From Clostridium_AT stratigraminis (GTDB taxonomy: Bacteria; Bacillota; Clostridia; Clostridiales; Clostridiaceae): DNA of 64,000 nt. Every line of letters begins with the position of its first letter. The stretch's first letter is position 1. The stretch covers positions 6,366 to 70,365 of the forward strand of contig NZ_JBJHZZ010000015.1 in assembly GCF_045310675.1 (NCBI RefSeq), in the 5' to 3' direction. The notes under the pieces were generated by a model that had not been told where the DNA came from, ran no database searches, and worked only from the letters and a program-made list of their open reading frames with translations. Positions 32,892 to 42,702 of this stretch are shown piece after piece. The translations under genes were made by a program, and so were the position numbers.

Positions 32892-32919
32892 TAGACTATT
32901 TTTATTTTCATTGTATAAT
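32892..32919 (+). promoter_or_regulatory. promoter of the amino-acid permease gene
   Basis: TAGACT (32892-32897), a 16-base spacer and a perfect TATAAT (32914-32919). The transcript start would be near 32926, about 60 bases before the ATG. The -35 is weak. Confidence 0.6.
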
Positions 32920-32988
32920 AAGCACATAATTATTATGGGGAATTATGTTATGTGTTGTTATAAAACAAAATATTAAGGAGGACAAGCT

Positions 32989-34368
32989 ATGGATCTTTTT
33001 AGAAAGAAAACCGCGGACATGATGGAGGATGAGGGGGAACATTCGGGACTTAAGAAAAAATTAAGGGCTATTGACCTAGCTGCTTTAGGTATTGGTTCAG
33101 TTGTTGGTACAGGAATCTTTGTTGCTACAGGTTCCGCTGCTCAAGCTGCAGGTCCAGCTGTAATTATTTCATTTATTCTTGCTGCACTTGTAAGTGGTTT
33201 TTGTGCACTAACCTACTCAGAGCTTGCTACTATGTTTCCTGTTGCAGGTAGTACTTATTCTTATTCTTATGTTGCTTTTGGGGAATTTATTGCATGGGTT
33301 ATCGGTTGGGATTTAATGCTTGAATATGTTGTTTCGGCTAGTACTGTTGCTTCAGGTTGGTCAAGCACCCTTGTTGCACTACTAGCAAATTATGGAGTTA
33401 CATTACCTACTTCAATAACAACTTCTACATTAAATGGTGGTATTGCAGACATTCCTGCAATTCTTATTACTTTATTGGTAACTTGGATACTTTATATTGG
33501 TATTAAAGAAAGTGCCAATGTTAACAATATTATAGTAGGGGTTAAAATAATAGTAATTTTACTATTTATATTCCTTGGTTCAACACATATTAACCTTACA
33601 AACTTCCACCCATTTGCACCATTTGGCTGGAGAGGTATTATGCAAGGTGCTGCACTTATATTCTTCTCTTATATCGGCTTTGATGCAGTTTCAACAGCTG
33701 CAGAGGAAACCGTAAATCCAAAGAGGGACGTTCCATTAGGACTTGTTATATGCTTAGGTGTTGTTATAGTCCTTTATGTAGCTATAGCATTTGTTCTTTG
33801 TGGTATAGTTCCTTTCAAGAGTATAGATATTACAGATGCTCTTCCAGCTGCCCTTAGAAGCATAGGTATTAATTGGGGCGGTGCCTTAGTTGCTACAGGT
33901 GCTATTATAGGTATGATTTCTACATTACTAGTTACACTTTACGGACAAATTAGAATATTTATGGTTATGTCAAGAGATGGACTTCTTCCGCCAGTTTTTG
34001 CTAAACTGCATACTAACCATAAAACTCCACATATTTGTACTTGGATTACCGGTATAATATGTGCAGTATTAGCTGGATTATTCCCATTAAACGTATTAAT
34101 AGAATTATGTAATATTGGTACACTTTTCGCATTCATACTAGTTTCAGTTGGCGTTATAATATTAAGAAAGACTATGCCAAATATTGAAAGAAAGTTCAGA
34201 TGTCCTTGGGTACCTGTTACACCTATTATTACTGTGCTTCTTTGTCTATACTTTATAGTAAGCTTACCTCCAGTTACCTGGTTAAGATTTATAATCTGGC
34301 TAGCTGGCGGCTCACTTCTATACTTTGTTTATGGCTTCAAGCATAGTTCTTTAAATGATGTAAAATAG
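32989..34368 (+). CDS. APC-family amino-acid permease, probable lysine importer
   Basis: A 459-aa integral membrane protein with about 12 transmembrane segments. The APC signature is in TM1, AALGIGSVVGTGIFVATG (about 30-47), where backbone contacts bind the substrate amino group. TM6 has FFSYIGFDAVSTAAEE. The N-terminus is charged and cytosolic. The protein resembles CAT/YfnA-type transporters. It is divergent from the lysine fermentation operon and separated from it by the shared control region, so lysine is the most likely substrate, by context only. The ribosome site AAGGAGG is strong. No separate riboswitch is visible on its side. Confidence 0.85.
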   Translation: MDLFRKKTADMMEDEGEHSGLKKKLRAIDLAALGIGSVVGTGIFVATGSAAQAAGPAVIISFILAALVSGFCALTYSELATMFPVAGSTYSYSYVAFGEFIAWVIGWDLMLEYVVSASTVASGWSSTLVALLANYGVTLPTSITTSTLNGGIADIPAILITLLVTWILYIGIKESANVNNIIVGVKIIVILLFIFLGSTHINLTNFHPFAPFGWRGIMQGAALIFFSYIGFDAVSTAAEETVNPKRDVPLGLVICLGVVIVLYVAIAFVLCGIVPFKSIDITDALPAALRSIGINWGGALVATGAIIGMISTLLVTLYGQIRIFMVMSRDGLLPPVFAKLHTNHKTPHICTWITGIICAVLAGLFPLNVLIELCNIGTLFAFILVSVGVIILRKTMPNIERKFRCPWVPVTPIITVLLCLYFIVSLPPVTWLRFIIWLAGGSLLYFVYGFKHSSLNDVK

Positions 34369-34374
34369 CAAATA

Positions 34375-34410
34375 AAAAAAATCAGCATTCTAAAATGCTG
34401 ATTTTTTTAT
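34375..34410 (+). terminator. terminator after the permease gene
   Basis: AAATCAGCATT and AATGCTGATTT form an 11-bp stem with a short CTAAA loop and a T run, a few bases after the stop codon. Confidence 0.9.
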
Positions 34411-34480
34411 TTGAAAATATAAGTATCCGTGACTTTTTAGCGTAGTGATATATGAACACATACTTTATAATAGCAGCTAG

Positions 34481-34759
34481 CTATTTTTTACCTTTATAGA
34501 TAAATGCCTTATAGCCCACATATAAAGCTATTGGAGGTAGGATAAACATCCACCAAGGCAATCTGTTATGAGCCCATATAGCACTTTTACTAGTGATAAT
34601 ATTAGCTATACTTACTGATACAAAGCCTATCAATAACCCAAATACTAAAAATCTAGATTTTAAAATCTGTTTAATCACCCTTAACACCCACTTTATAAAT
34701 GTAATCATATTATAACTTGTCCGTATAATCTTTATATTAATTGTATATTTAATTTGCAA
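34481..34759 (-). CDS. small membrane protein, 92 aa
   Basis: A hydrophobic protein with two clear segments: FLVFGLLIGFVSVSIANII (about 37-55) and WMFILPPIALYVGYKAFIY (about 70-88), with a basic tail (KGKK). The N-terminal 25 residues are poorly supported; an internal Met (MITFIKWVLRVIKQ, start near 34708) gives a more usual 75-aa protein. No family recognised. It stands alone on the minus strand between the permease terminator and the HD-domain gene. Confidence 0.5.
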   Translation of the reverse strand: MQIKYTINIKIIRTSYNMITFIKWVLRVIKQILKSRFLVFGLLIGFVSVSIANIITSKSAIWAHNRLPWWMFILPPIALYVGYKAFIYKGKK

Positions 34760-34802
34760 CTATTTCAACACTTATTTGAATATTGCAAATATTCTTTAAT
34801 GC

Positions 34803-34831
34803 TTGACACCTTATCTTTATATTACTAATAT
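34803..34831 (+). promoter_or_regulatory. sigma-A promoter of the HD-domain gene
   Basis: TTGACA (34803-34808), a 17-base spacer and TAATAT (34826-34831), about 40 bases before the ATG at 34872. Confidence 0.8.
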
Positions 34832-34871
34832 GTAAATAATATAATTAATATTACGAAAGAAGGTATTTTTT

Positions 34872-35441
34872 ATGAAAACTAGAGAAGAAGCATATACTCT
34901 TCTAAAAGAATTTAATAAAAGTGACAGTCTAATAAAGCATGCCCTTTCAGTGGAAGCTGTTATGGGGCATTTTGCTGGGCTTCTAGGTGAATCTGATGTT
35001 AACAAGTGGAAAATCGTAGGTCTTCTCCATGATATAGATTATGAAATGTATCCAGAAGAACACTGTGTTAAGGCTGGAGAACTCTTAAGAGAAAGACACT
35101 GGCCGGAGGATTATATTCATGCTATTCAAAGCCATGGCTATGGAATTTGCATTGACACAGAACCTATAGAGAAAATGGAAATGGTTTTATACACCATAGA
35201 TGAGCTTACAGGATTAATAACAGCCACTGCACTTATGCGTCCAAGCAAAAGCATTTTAGATATGGAGCTTAAATCTGTTAAGAAGAAGTGGAAGCAGAAG
35301 AGTTTTGCTGCTGGTGTAAATAGAGAGCTTATAGAAGAAGGGGCTAAGAAGCTTCAAATGAACCTTGACTATATAATGGAGGAAACCATTAAGGCAATGC
35401 AAGGTGTTGCAGAAGAAATTGGTCTAAAAGGAACAGTATAA
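34872..35441 (+). CDS. HD-domain phosphohydrolase-like protein
   Basis: A 189-aa protein of the HDIG type. Metal-binding residues are visible: H23 (IKHALSVEAVM), the HD pair in VGLLHDIDYEMYPEEH (about 49-64), and a later His in AIQSHGYGI. A distal Asp lies in LYTIDELTGLI. Such proteins hydrolyse phosphate esters, often of nucleotides; the substrate here is unknown. Clostridial homologues are commonly annotated as hydrolases. The ribosome site GAAAGAAGG lies before the ATG. The gene is followed by a kinase-fold gene after 63 bases on the same strand. Confidence 0.8.
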   Translation: MKTREEAYTLLKEFNKSDSLIKHALSVEAVMGHFAGLLGESDVNKWKIVGLLHDIDYEMYPEEHCVKAGELLRERHWPEDYIHAIQSHGYGICIDTEPIEKMEMVLYTIDELTGLITATALMRPSKSILDMELKSVKKKWKQKSFAAGVNRELIEEGAKKLQMNLDYIMEETIKAMQGVAEEIGLKGTV

Positions 35442-35504
35442 CTTAGTGGAACAATTCACTATATCCATTCATATATTATATAAAGCAATATTTTTGGTGT
35501 AGGA

Positions 35505-36092
35505 ATGGGAAAAAACAGCAAATTTAATTATAAATATTCAGATATAAACCTTTTTGATTGCAAATTTCTTGGAAGGGGTCATAATGGAGCTGTTTACTTG
35601 CTTCCTGATAATAAGGTTATTAAAGTATGCTTCGTTATGAAGGACTTTTTAAGTGAGACCTCCATTTTAAAAAAGGTAAATGGAAATAAATATTTCCCTC
35701 GTTTGTATGAGGTAGGCGGCAACTACATGATTAGAGATTTTGTTGATGGAATACCTCTAAAAAATTACATAAAGAAAAATGGCCTAAATGAAAAACTTAC
35801 ACGTGATATAATAGAAATGCTTAAGGAATTTGAAAGACTTAGATTCACTAAGATTGATGTAAGATGTAAGGACGTTTTTATTACACCTGATAACAAACCT
35901 ATTATGATAGATCCTCAAAAATTTTATACTAAAGAACGAAATTTCCCAAGGCACCTTTCAAAGGGACTTTTTAAGTTAGGTGTCTTAGACCTATTTATGG
36001 AAGTTTTAAAAAAAGATGAGCCTAGACTTTATAAAAAATGGGCACATAAAATTATGCATTACCTTACCACTTTAGATAATTTCAGGGGCTGA
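35505..36092 (+). CDS. small protein-kinase-fold protein
   Basis: A 195-aa protein with the N-lobe of a Ser/Thr or RIO-type kinase: glycine loop FLGRGHNGAVYLL (about 22-34) and lysine VIKVCF (about 40-45). The C-lobe is short. KIDVRCKDVFITPDNKPIMI (about 119-138) stands in for the HRD/DFG region: the aspartate after PIMI (IDPQKF) could be the metal ligand, while the HxD catalytic loop is degenerate. It could be an atypical kinase or pseudokinase. It follows the HD-domain gene on the same strand. A hairpin terminator begins inside its stop codon. Confidence 0.7.
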   Translation: MGKNSKFNYKYSDINLFDCKFLGRGHNGAVYLLPDNKVIKVCFVMKDFLSETSILKKVNGNKYFPRLYEVGGNYMIRDFVDGIPLKNYIKKNGLNEKLTRDIIEMLKEFERLRFTKIDVRCKDVFITPDNKPIMIDPQKFYTKERNFPRHLSKGLFKLGVLDLFMEVLKKDEPRLYKKWAHKIMHYLTTLDNFRG

Positions 36093-36112
36093 AACAACAG
36101 CCCCTAAAGTTT
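36084..36112 (+). terminator. terminator overlapping the kinase-fold stop codon
   Basis: AGGGGCTG and CAGCCCCT pair around a 6-base loop (36084-36105), followed by AAAGTTTT. The stop codon TGA (36090-36092) lies within the structure. It can also serve the convergent minus-strand gene. Confidence 0.7.
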
Positions 36113-36115
36113 TGC

Positions 36116-36274
36116 TTAATTATTCTTTAAATGATTAATTATGTTTACAATATCTGAACATAATTCAGGATCCTTTAAAAGCTTAGCTTTATCATATTCT
36201 ATATCATTCTCTTGAAGAAGCTTCACAGCCTTTTTATATAAAATCAGGTTTTTTATCTCTATTACATTTTCCAT
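36116..36274 (-). CDS. small helical protein, 52 aa
   Basis: When started at ATG 36274 (preceded by AGGTGAG) it encodes MENVIEIKNLILYKKAVKLL and a second helix ending IINHLKNN. No family recognised. The frame is open to 36304 but without a ribosome site there. A short, charged, two-helix cytosolic protein, convergent with the kinase-fold gene. Confidence 0.5.
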   Translation of the reverse strand: MENVIEIKNLILYKKAVKLLQENDIEYDKAKLLKDPELCSDIVNIINHLKNN

Positions 36275-36421
36275 TAGCTCACCTAATTTAATCATTTGTA
36301 TCATGATATGAATAATGTAAGATCTTTGTGATTAACATATTATGCTCACTTTCTTTAGCTTATAAGTGTTTCTCATTTATAAAAGTTCTATTTATTAAGA
36401 ATGGGACGGCATGGCGGCTTA

Positions 36422-39190
36422 TTAATTAAGCTTATATAGAAGCTTTTCTCTAGATATAAAATCAGGTTCTACCTTACCCTTAATATATATTTCTAAACAA
36501 TGCTTCTTAAGCTCCTCTTTTGTAAATATCTTGTCTATGTCTTCAATAAAGCCGTATATTAAAGCATTAACCTCAAGGTCTTCACTTATACTTACAAGTA
36601 CATCTTCTTTTCCTTCTCCAAGCCTTTTAAAATCACCTCTAAGCTTTGCCTTATTATCAGGTATTTCTAAAGGTCTTTCTTCTGTATAGGCTCCCCTTAT
36701 ACAATATGGGGAATAATAAATATAGTTATAGGTCCCTTGCCTTGCCCGTATATTTAAATAGTAGCTTCCATCTATTTGCAGTATGCCTCCATAGGCCTTT
36801 GCTAGTGAATAATATTGAAGAAGTTTATCTACATTCATTTCTATTTCCTCAAGTCCAATATATTTTTCGTTTAGATGAAGAGGATATGCCTCTGAAGCTA
36901 GAAGCTTTACGTATTGCTTCTTATAATTTTTTATCTCTGGTAAATAGCTTGCACAAGCCCCCATAGTAATATGAATTATGTCTATTGCATATGGATTTGT
37001 TGTTTCAACATATCTTGCCTGCCGTGAAAGTTCTCCTGTTTGATTCTTTATCCAGCTGTCAATTGCCATAGGCGGTTTATTTGTTCCTTCTTCCTTAATG
37101 GAGCCCACATAATAGCATTCTGTCCAGGATACCTCTGGACTCTTTACTGCTGACCAAAAGGGCCTAGCTAGCTTAGCAGCTGCATCTAGTTCCTCTTTTA
37201 AATAATCTTCTAAGTTTAATTTTTCTTTTACTGCATTTCTTTCCATAAGATTTATTATATTAATATTTCCTTTAACTTTTTCAAATTCTATATTGCAAAG
37301 CTCAATTATATCTTGTAAAGCTTCATTAGCAACCTTTAATATATCCTTTTCCATGAAAATATTTTGCATTCTCCTAGTGAAATTTACTAAGAATTTTTCT
37401 GAATAAAACTCCTCATAAAACTCCAAATTAACCATTTCCCTGGAAATAATGCTTCCCCCATACTTTTTTTCAAGCTGATTTTTTAAGGCTTTAAGCCTAT
37501 ACAAAATTTCGCTTTTATTACTTGTAATAGAAATTAATGTTTCTTGGAATTTACTTATTAATAATCCCTTAAGCTTAACAAACATTTCATGTCTATCCTT
37601 ATAGATGTCTGAGACAAGTTTGCCTTTCTCCTGTTCTATATACTTATTAAATTTCCCGCATAATTCACCGCCAATAGTAACTTTTTCTCTCCTCAATAAG
37701 CCTTTAGTGTTTTTTAATTTTAAGACTTCTCCCTTTATTTTTTCTTTATCTATTGATGTAGTTATAAGTCCTTCAGAATACTCATTGTACATTATAGCTT
37801 CAGCTTTATTAAACATTTCAATAATAAAGTTAATGCCCTTTCCTACAATATTTACGTCTATATAACTTTCTAATAAAGAATTTAATTGGTTTCTCAAATT
37901 TGTTTTATTTTGATTCCATAGAGCTTTTCTTTCCTTGGCAAAGCGCTGAGCCTTATCTAAATTGCCGCAGTTCCCTTCCTTTAAATCAAAAGCAGCTGCA
38001 CTGCTATTTATTTTTAAGTTAAAAGAAAAATCAGCTAAAACCTCATTAATACCTAAAGTCTCATTAATATTACTAATAAGGCTTTCAGCATCATCATCTA
38101 TAATACTATCTGAGTTACCCCTTCCCTTTTCTAAAGTATCCATAATGTCCATTGCAAACCTTAGGCTGCAGTAGCTTTTAAGTTTATCTATAGGAAGCTC
38201 CATGGTAGAGGTGGAAAAGGTACTGAAATTTCTATCTTTCTTTAAAATAGGATCCTTATCTTTACAAATAAAATTGGAATAATCTGCCCTAAGCTGTGAA
38301 CCCAACTTACTGCCAACCTCTTGAAATAGCTGTAAGGAACACAATTCATAAATGTCTTCAATATTTGTAAGAACCCCTCCAAGCTCGTTTTTATTTTCAA
38401 TTAAGTAGCAAACATCTAAAAGTCTTCTCTCTAATCTAATTTCTGCTAAATTATTATACTTAAATAAATATTTTTCATCCTTTGGATCTGTTATGGTGGA
38501 CATATAGAATTCCAGTTCTTTAAGGGCAGCATAGCAGTTTGCCTTACTTCTATTTTGAGCATCTATATCTGAGGAAAGCTTTTCATCGTAACAGCTTTCT
38601 AAGGTAAAGAGGCCTATTAAATTTGTATTATCCCTATTAAATATTTTAGAAAGCATCACTGCTACATCTAAAAATACTCCACAGCCAGTTCCCCCAGCAA
38701 GAGAACCAACTATATATACCTTTTGCCTGTCTATATTCTCTAAAAAAGCACTTCCATATTCAGTTAGAATTTTATGTATATCCACTAAATCGTTTTTAGC
38801 ATTAGTAAGTACATCATACACAAGCTTTGCATTCTTGCAAAGATAAAGCCTGCCTATTGGTCTCATAAGACCTGCTCCCTGATCAATAGCTGTAAAAAAA
38901 TCTGCAGTTAATTTTGGACTTTTGGGCAGCCAATGAAAGTTAAGGTTGCTATAAGCAAAGTCCAAAGTATTTTTTATACCGTCACCAAATTTTAATTGAC
39001 ATTTCTCGTTATTTTCAATGCTTTCATCCATAAAAGATTTTAAATCTGTATCAATTAAAAGGTATCTTATAGGCAGCTTTTCATCATTGTATCTTTTTTT
39101 GAAAAGTTCCTTTACTCTTTTGATTACTTGATAGCCTGTTCCTCCAAGACCAATTATTAGGGTAGGTAAAACATCCTTTGGTACCTGCAT
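36422..39190 (-). CDS. tubulin/FtsZ-like GTPase-domain protein
   Basis: A 922-aa protein whose N-terminal domain (about 1-330) is of the bacterial tubulin-like type. It has LIIGLGGTGYQVIKRVKELF at residues 11-30 and the tubulin signature GSLAGGTGCGVFLDVAVML at about 163-181, like GGGTG(S/T)G of FtsZ. RPIGRLYLC lies between. The remainder (about 380-920) is long and helical with coiled-coil stretches, and its function is unknown. No membrane segment is seen. Such proteins might form GTP-dependent filaments. The gene lies 64 bases after a membrane-anchored VWA gene, which suggests a two-component machine. Confidence 0.85.
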   Translation of the reverse strand: MQVPKDVLPTLIIGLGGTGYQVIKRVKELFKKRYNDEKLPIRYLLIDTDLKSFMDESIENNEKCQLKFGDGIKNTLDFAYSNLNFHWLPKSPKLTADFFTAIDQGAGLMRPIGRLYLCKNAKLVYDVLTNAKNDLVDIHKILTEYGSAFLENIDRQKVYIVGSLAGGTGCGVFLDVAVMLSKIFNRDNTNLIGLFTLESCYDEKLSSDIDAQNRSKANCYAALKELEFYMSTITDPKDEKYLFKYNNLAEIRLERRLLDVCYLIENKNELGGVLTNIEDIYELCSLQLFQEVGSKLGSQLRADYSNFICKDKDPILKKDRNFSTFSTSTMELPIDKLKSYCSLRFAMDIMDTLEKGRGNSDSIIDDDAESLISNINETLGINEVLADFSFNLKINSSAAAFDLKEGNCGNLDKAQRFAKERKALWNQNKTNLRNQLNSLLESYIDVNIVGKGINFIIEMFNKAEAIMYNEYSEGLITTSIDKEKIKGEVLKLKNTKGLLRREKVTIGGELCGKFNKYIEQEKGKLVSDIYKDRHEMFVKLKGLLISKFQETLISITSNKSEILYRLKALKNQLEKKYGGSIISREMVNLEFYEEFYSEKFLVNFTRRMQNIFMEKDILKVANEALQDIIELCNIEFEKVKGNINIINLMERNAVKEKLNLEDYLKEELDAAAKLARPFWSAVKSPEVSWTECYYVGSIKEEGTNKPPMAIDSWIKNQTGELSRQARYVETTNPYAIDIIHITMGACASYLPEIKNYKKQYVKLLASEAYPLHLNEKYIGLEEIEMNVDKLLQYYSLAKAYGGILQIDGSYYLNIRARQGTYNYIYYSPYCIRGAYTEERPLEIPDNKAKLRGDFKRLGEGKEDVLVSISEDLEVNALIYGFIEDIDKIFTKEELKKHCLEIYIKGKVEPDFISREKLLYKLN

Positions 39191-39254
39191 AGTTGCCTCC
39201 TTGATTATTTATTAATTTAAGGTTCAGCGAGTTTTGCATCTAATAATATTATGT

Positions 39255-41234
39255 TTATGAATATATTATTATTTCATCTTTTTTAACTTTAATAATGATC
39301 CTTATATTTCCTTCAAATAATAGAGAACCGCTTACTTCTTCCTCCTCCTTATACACTTGCTGCTCCATACTTGGATAATATTCTATTTTAAAAGCCTTAT
39401 CCTTTAGTACAAGGTATTTAAGTCCTTGAAATATCTTACTGCCTTTGGGGAAATCAAGGAGTAAATAGCCTACTCCATTATTTTCTTCATCTTCAGCCTC
39501 AAGTGTATTACCCTTTAGATTTAAATATTTTATATTTTTTGTTGGAGTGAGGGTTACAGTCAAGAAATAACTTATATTCTTTGAGCCTAATTTATAAGTT
39601 AATTCCTTTGTAATGCTGTACTTTAAAAACCTTTTGTACTGTGTTCTTTGAAATACAATAATTAGTAAATCCATGGCTGATAAAATAAAAATAATTAACA
39701 TAGGAATTTTAAATTTTTCATAATAATACTCCTTCATTGTTAAAGGTCTTTTTACTGCAGTAACTTTAGACTGAGGTAAAAAATAAGAAAAGCTGTCATT
39801 ATCAAAAACCCCATTAACACAGACAGTTAAACTTACTTCTTGAAGCTTATGTAAAGTCACCTCTGTGGTCAAATAGTTATCCACAATTTTTAGAGGGAAT
39901 TTCTCATACTTATCCCCATAATCCACTATGATTTCTCCTGAGGGGTTGATAACTTTATCCTGGCTTAATTGTTTAAGCACTATTTTATAGGGCTTATCAA
40001 TAACTATTTCCTTTGGTATTTCAGCTTTGTAATAAAAAGGCGGGTCATCTGTAACATTAATCCTTAAGTTGTTTACAGCTATAATTCTTCCCTGTCCATC
40101 ATAAGCTGTTACTAATATTTCATATTCACCACTTTTAGCCTTATTAAAGGTAAAATTAAAGCCACTGCTGTCCCTCTCTATTGGCTCTCTAAATGTTCCC
40201 TCAACCTTATCCATGTGAAGCCCGACTATATCTTTATCTGCAGTTAAAGTAACGTTTAATTTTAAAGGTACCTCCTTAGGAATACTAAAATCTTTTTCTA
40301 ATGGTTTAATACTTATCACGGACTTACTTTTAATCTGGATTATTACTAAATACTTTCCATTGTCTCTTGGAGAAACATTTAGAATACAATCCTCCTTATT
40401 ACTAATGTTGTATATTTTATAGCCATCCCCTAATTTACTTGCAGACAGCACCGCGCCGCCTTTCATTATGTCTACAAGAGGAGTTTTATTCTCTAAAGAG
40501 GCTATTTTAACAGTTATCTCCTGAACATAACTGCTTAACTTAATTTCACTAGGTACCTCATCACTTATTTCATATTCCTTTATAGTAAAGAAATTATTTA
40601 TGCTCTCTATTAATTTACTATATACATTAATTAGCTGAGAAGGGCTATTAGAATAGAAAAACTGCCCTTCTGTTTTAAAGGCTATATTCTGCAGAGCAGC
40701 TTTATCAGCCAAATTAGATAAGGCAATACAATTTATTTTTATTTCCTCAGAATGTGCCTTATCAATTAATGAAGCGAACTCATCTTTATGCTCCTTTGTT
40801 ATTCCATCTCTTATATCTTCCTTGCCATCTGAAAGTAGAATTATACTCTTATTCCCCTGCATTTTACTAAGCTGCAATAAGGCCTCCTTTATTCCATCCT
40901 TCAGGTCTGTGTAGCTGTTATCAAACTTAATATTTGCAAGCTCCCCTTTTAGCTTTTCTTTTGATGGTTTACTTTCTAAAGTAAATTTAGACTTTGCCTT
41001 ATCTCCGAAAGTGACAATGTTTAGATTGGTGTTATCAGCAGAACTGTCTATAAGCATTGAAGCAGCTACTATGGAAAGTCTTTTAGGATCAGTTTCTTTC
41101 ATACTTCCTGAAACATCCATAAGTAAAATGATATTATTTTGCACTTCTGCTGCCTTTAAGCAGTATATATTAATAAATTGCATAACTAAGGTTGTGAAAA
41201 AAAGAAGGCTTATAATTTTTATAGCTTTTCTCAT
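39255..41234 (-). CDS. secreted/membrane-anchored von Willebrand factor A protein
   Basis: A 659-aa protein. It has a signal peptide (residues about 1-29), then a VWA domain (about 33-215) with a complete MIDAS: MDVSGSM (DxSxS), a later Thr in DNSYTDLKDGI, and Asp in ILLSDGKEDI. Beta-rich extracellular domains follow (about 230-500). A transmembrane helix, MLIIFILSAMDLLIIVFQ, lies near 520-540, followed by a C-terminal cytosolic beta domain of about 110 residues. VWA domains bind protein ligands through a metal ion. The neighbour downstream is the tubulin-like protein, which could contact the cytosolic tail. The start at 41234 has AAGGAGAT upstream. Confidence 0.85.
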   Translation of the reverse strand: MRKAIKIISLLFFTTLVMQFINIYCLKAAEVQNNIILLMDVSGSMKETDPKRLSIVAASMLIDSSADNTNLNIVTFGDKAKSKFTLESKPSKEKLKGELANIKFDNSYTDLKDGIKEALLQLSKMQGNKSIILLSDGKEDIRDGITKEHKDEFASLIDKAHSEEIKINCIALSNLADKAALQNIAFKTEGQFFYSNSPSQLINVYSKLIESINNFFTIKEYEISDEVPSEIKLSSYVQEITVKIASLENKTPLVDIMKGGAVLSASKLGDGYKIYNISNKEDCILNVSPRDNGKYLVIIQIKSKSVISIKPLEKDFSIPKEVPLKLNVTLTADKDIVGLHMDKVEGTFREPIERDSSGFNFTFNKAKSGEYEILVTAYDGQGRIIAVNNLRINVTDDPPFYYKAEIPKEIVIDKPYKIVLKQLSQDKVINPSGEIIVDYGDKYEKFPLKIVDNYLTTEVTLHKLQEVSLTVCVNGVFDNDSFSYFLPQSKVTAVKRPLTMKEYYYEKFKIPMLIIFILSAMDLLIIVFQRTQYKRFLKYSITKELTYKLGSKNISYFLTVTLTPTKNIKYLNLKGNTLEAEDEENNGVGYLLLDFPKGSKIFQGLKYLVLKDKAFKIEYYPSMEQQVYKEEEEVSGSLLFEGNIRIIIKVKKDEIIIYS

Positions 41235-41312
41235 GCCTATCTCCTTTTACTTATATAAAATCATAATATTTATCACTATAATATATTTTAACTTACCTTA
41301 TTTTTAGAACAA

Positions 41313-41366
41313 AAAAGCCAAAGGAAGGCTCCCATTACCTTTTTAGTAATAGAAACCTTCCTTTAT
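41313..41366 (-). terminator. terminator of the ammonium transporter gene
   Basis: AAAGGAAGG (41320-41328) pairs with CCTTCCTTT (41356-41364). On the minus strand the stem is followed by GGCTTTTTTG. Confidence 0.75.
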
Positions 41367-41452
41367 TGTTAAAGAATATAAGCAATAAGTTAGTGAATTG
41401 TTTTCACTTCCTTTAGGTGGTAAAACGCCCTTTATGATACTAGCCACTTAGT

Positions 41453-42670
41453 TTAAAGATATGCAGTTTCTCCATGTAAACTTGCGTCCAATCCCTCAAT
41501 TTCAGCTTTTTCACTTACTCTTACTGGTTCAAAAGCATTTAATATCTTTAATATTAAATAGGTTACTAAGAATGAATAACCAGCTGTAAATATTACTGCA
41601 AGTACCTGTACTCCAAACTGATGGAAATCACCTGCAACTAAGCCCTTTACTCCATTTACAGAGGCTTCAGCAAATACTCCTACAAGTATTGAGCCTAAGA
41701 TACCTCCTACACCATGTACTCCCCATACATCTAGAGCATCATCCCATTCCAATTTAATTCTGGCTTGAACAGCCAAATAGCAAACTACTGCTGATAAAAT
41801 TCCTATTATAACAGCAGCCCAAGGTCTAACATATCCTGCTGCAGGCGTTATAGTAGCGAGGCCTGCTACTGCTCCTGTAAGAGCCCCTACTAATGTAGGT
41901 TTTTTCTCTACCTTCCAGGATATAATAAGCCAGGTAACCATTGCTATGGAGCCTGCAACGTCAGTATTAATAAATGCTGTTGCAGCTACCCCATTTGCAG
42001 CTAGTGCGCTGCCGCCATTAAAGCCAAACCATCCAAACCATAATAGACCTGTGCCTAGGGCAACGAAGGCAATATTGTGGGGTGCAGTATTTTCTCCAGG
42101 AAGTATCTTTCTTTTTCCAACGAAGAATACAGAAGCAAGCGCTGCTATTCCTGCACTTACATGAACTACTATTCCTCCCGCAAAGTCCACAACTCCAAGT
42201 TTTTGAAGGAAGCCTCCCCCCCATATCCAATGAGCTAGTGGAATGTAAATTAAAATACTCCAAATTACAAGAAACTTAAGATAGCTCTTAAAATTAACTC
42301 TATCGGCAAAGGCTCCTGTTATAAGTGCAGGAGTAATTATTGCAAACATTTCTTGATAAGTGAAAAATGTTAAAAATGGTATGGTAGGTCCATAGGTTGG
42401 GTTTGGAGCCATCCCTACACCTTGAAGTCCAAAATATTTTAAACTTCCTATAATTCCATGTATATCTGGTCCAAAGGCTAAGCTAAAGCCTCCAAATATC
42501 CATATTAAAGTTACAATTCCCATGGATATAAAGCTCTGCATCATTATTGTCAAAACATTTTTCTTTCTTACAAGACCTCCGTAGAAAAATGCAAGCCCTG
42601 GTGTCATTAGGCAGACAAGTGCTGCGCTAATTAAAACAAATGCTGTATCACCGCTGTTAATGTGTGGCAT
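41453..42670 (-). CDS. amt: ammonium transporter
   Basis: A 405-aa integral membrane protein of the Amt/MEP/Rh family with 11 expected transmembrane helices. Family motifs include LVCLMTPGLAFFYGGLVRKK (about 18-37), the pore-region GAFADRVNF, and HVSAGIAALASVFFVGKRK with the first pore histidine (about 170). The second pore histidine is in VWGVHGVGGILGS (about 319). It conducts ammonium or ammonia into the cell. No GlnK/GlnB gene is adjacent, unlike in many genomes. A perfect sigma-54 promoter lies upstream, and a sigma-54 activator and kinase pair is the next transcription unit upstream. Confidence 0.96.
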   Translation of the reverse strand: MPHINSGDTAFVLISAALVCLMTPGLAFFYGGLVRKKNVLTIMMQSFISMGIVTLIWIFGGFSLAFGPDIHGIIGSLKYFGLQGVGMAPNPTYGPTIPFLTFFTYQEMFAIITPALITGAFADRVNFKSYLKFLVIWSILIYIPLAHWIWGGGFLQKLGVVDFAGGIVVHVSAGIAALASVFFVGKRKILPGENTAPHNIAFVALGTGLLWFGWFGFNGGSALAANGVAATAFINTDVAGSIAMVTWLIISWKVEKKPTLVGALTGAVAGLATITPAAGYVRPWAAVIIGILSAVVCYLAVQARIKLEWDDALDVWGVHGVGGILGSILVGVFAEASVNGVKGLVAGDFHQFGVQVLAVIFTAGYSFLVTYLILKILNAFEPVRVSEKAEIEGLDASLHGETAYL

Positions 42671-42702
42671 AAACCTTTCCTCCTGTTTTCCTTTTTTGTA
42701 CT

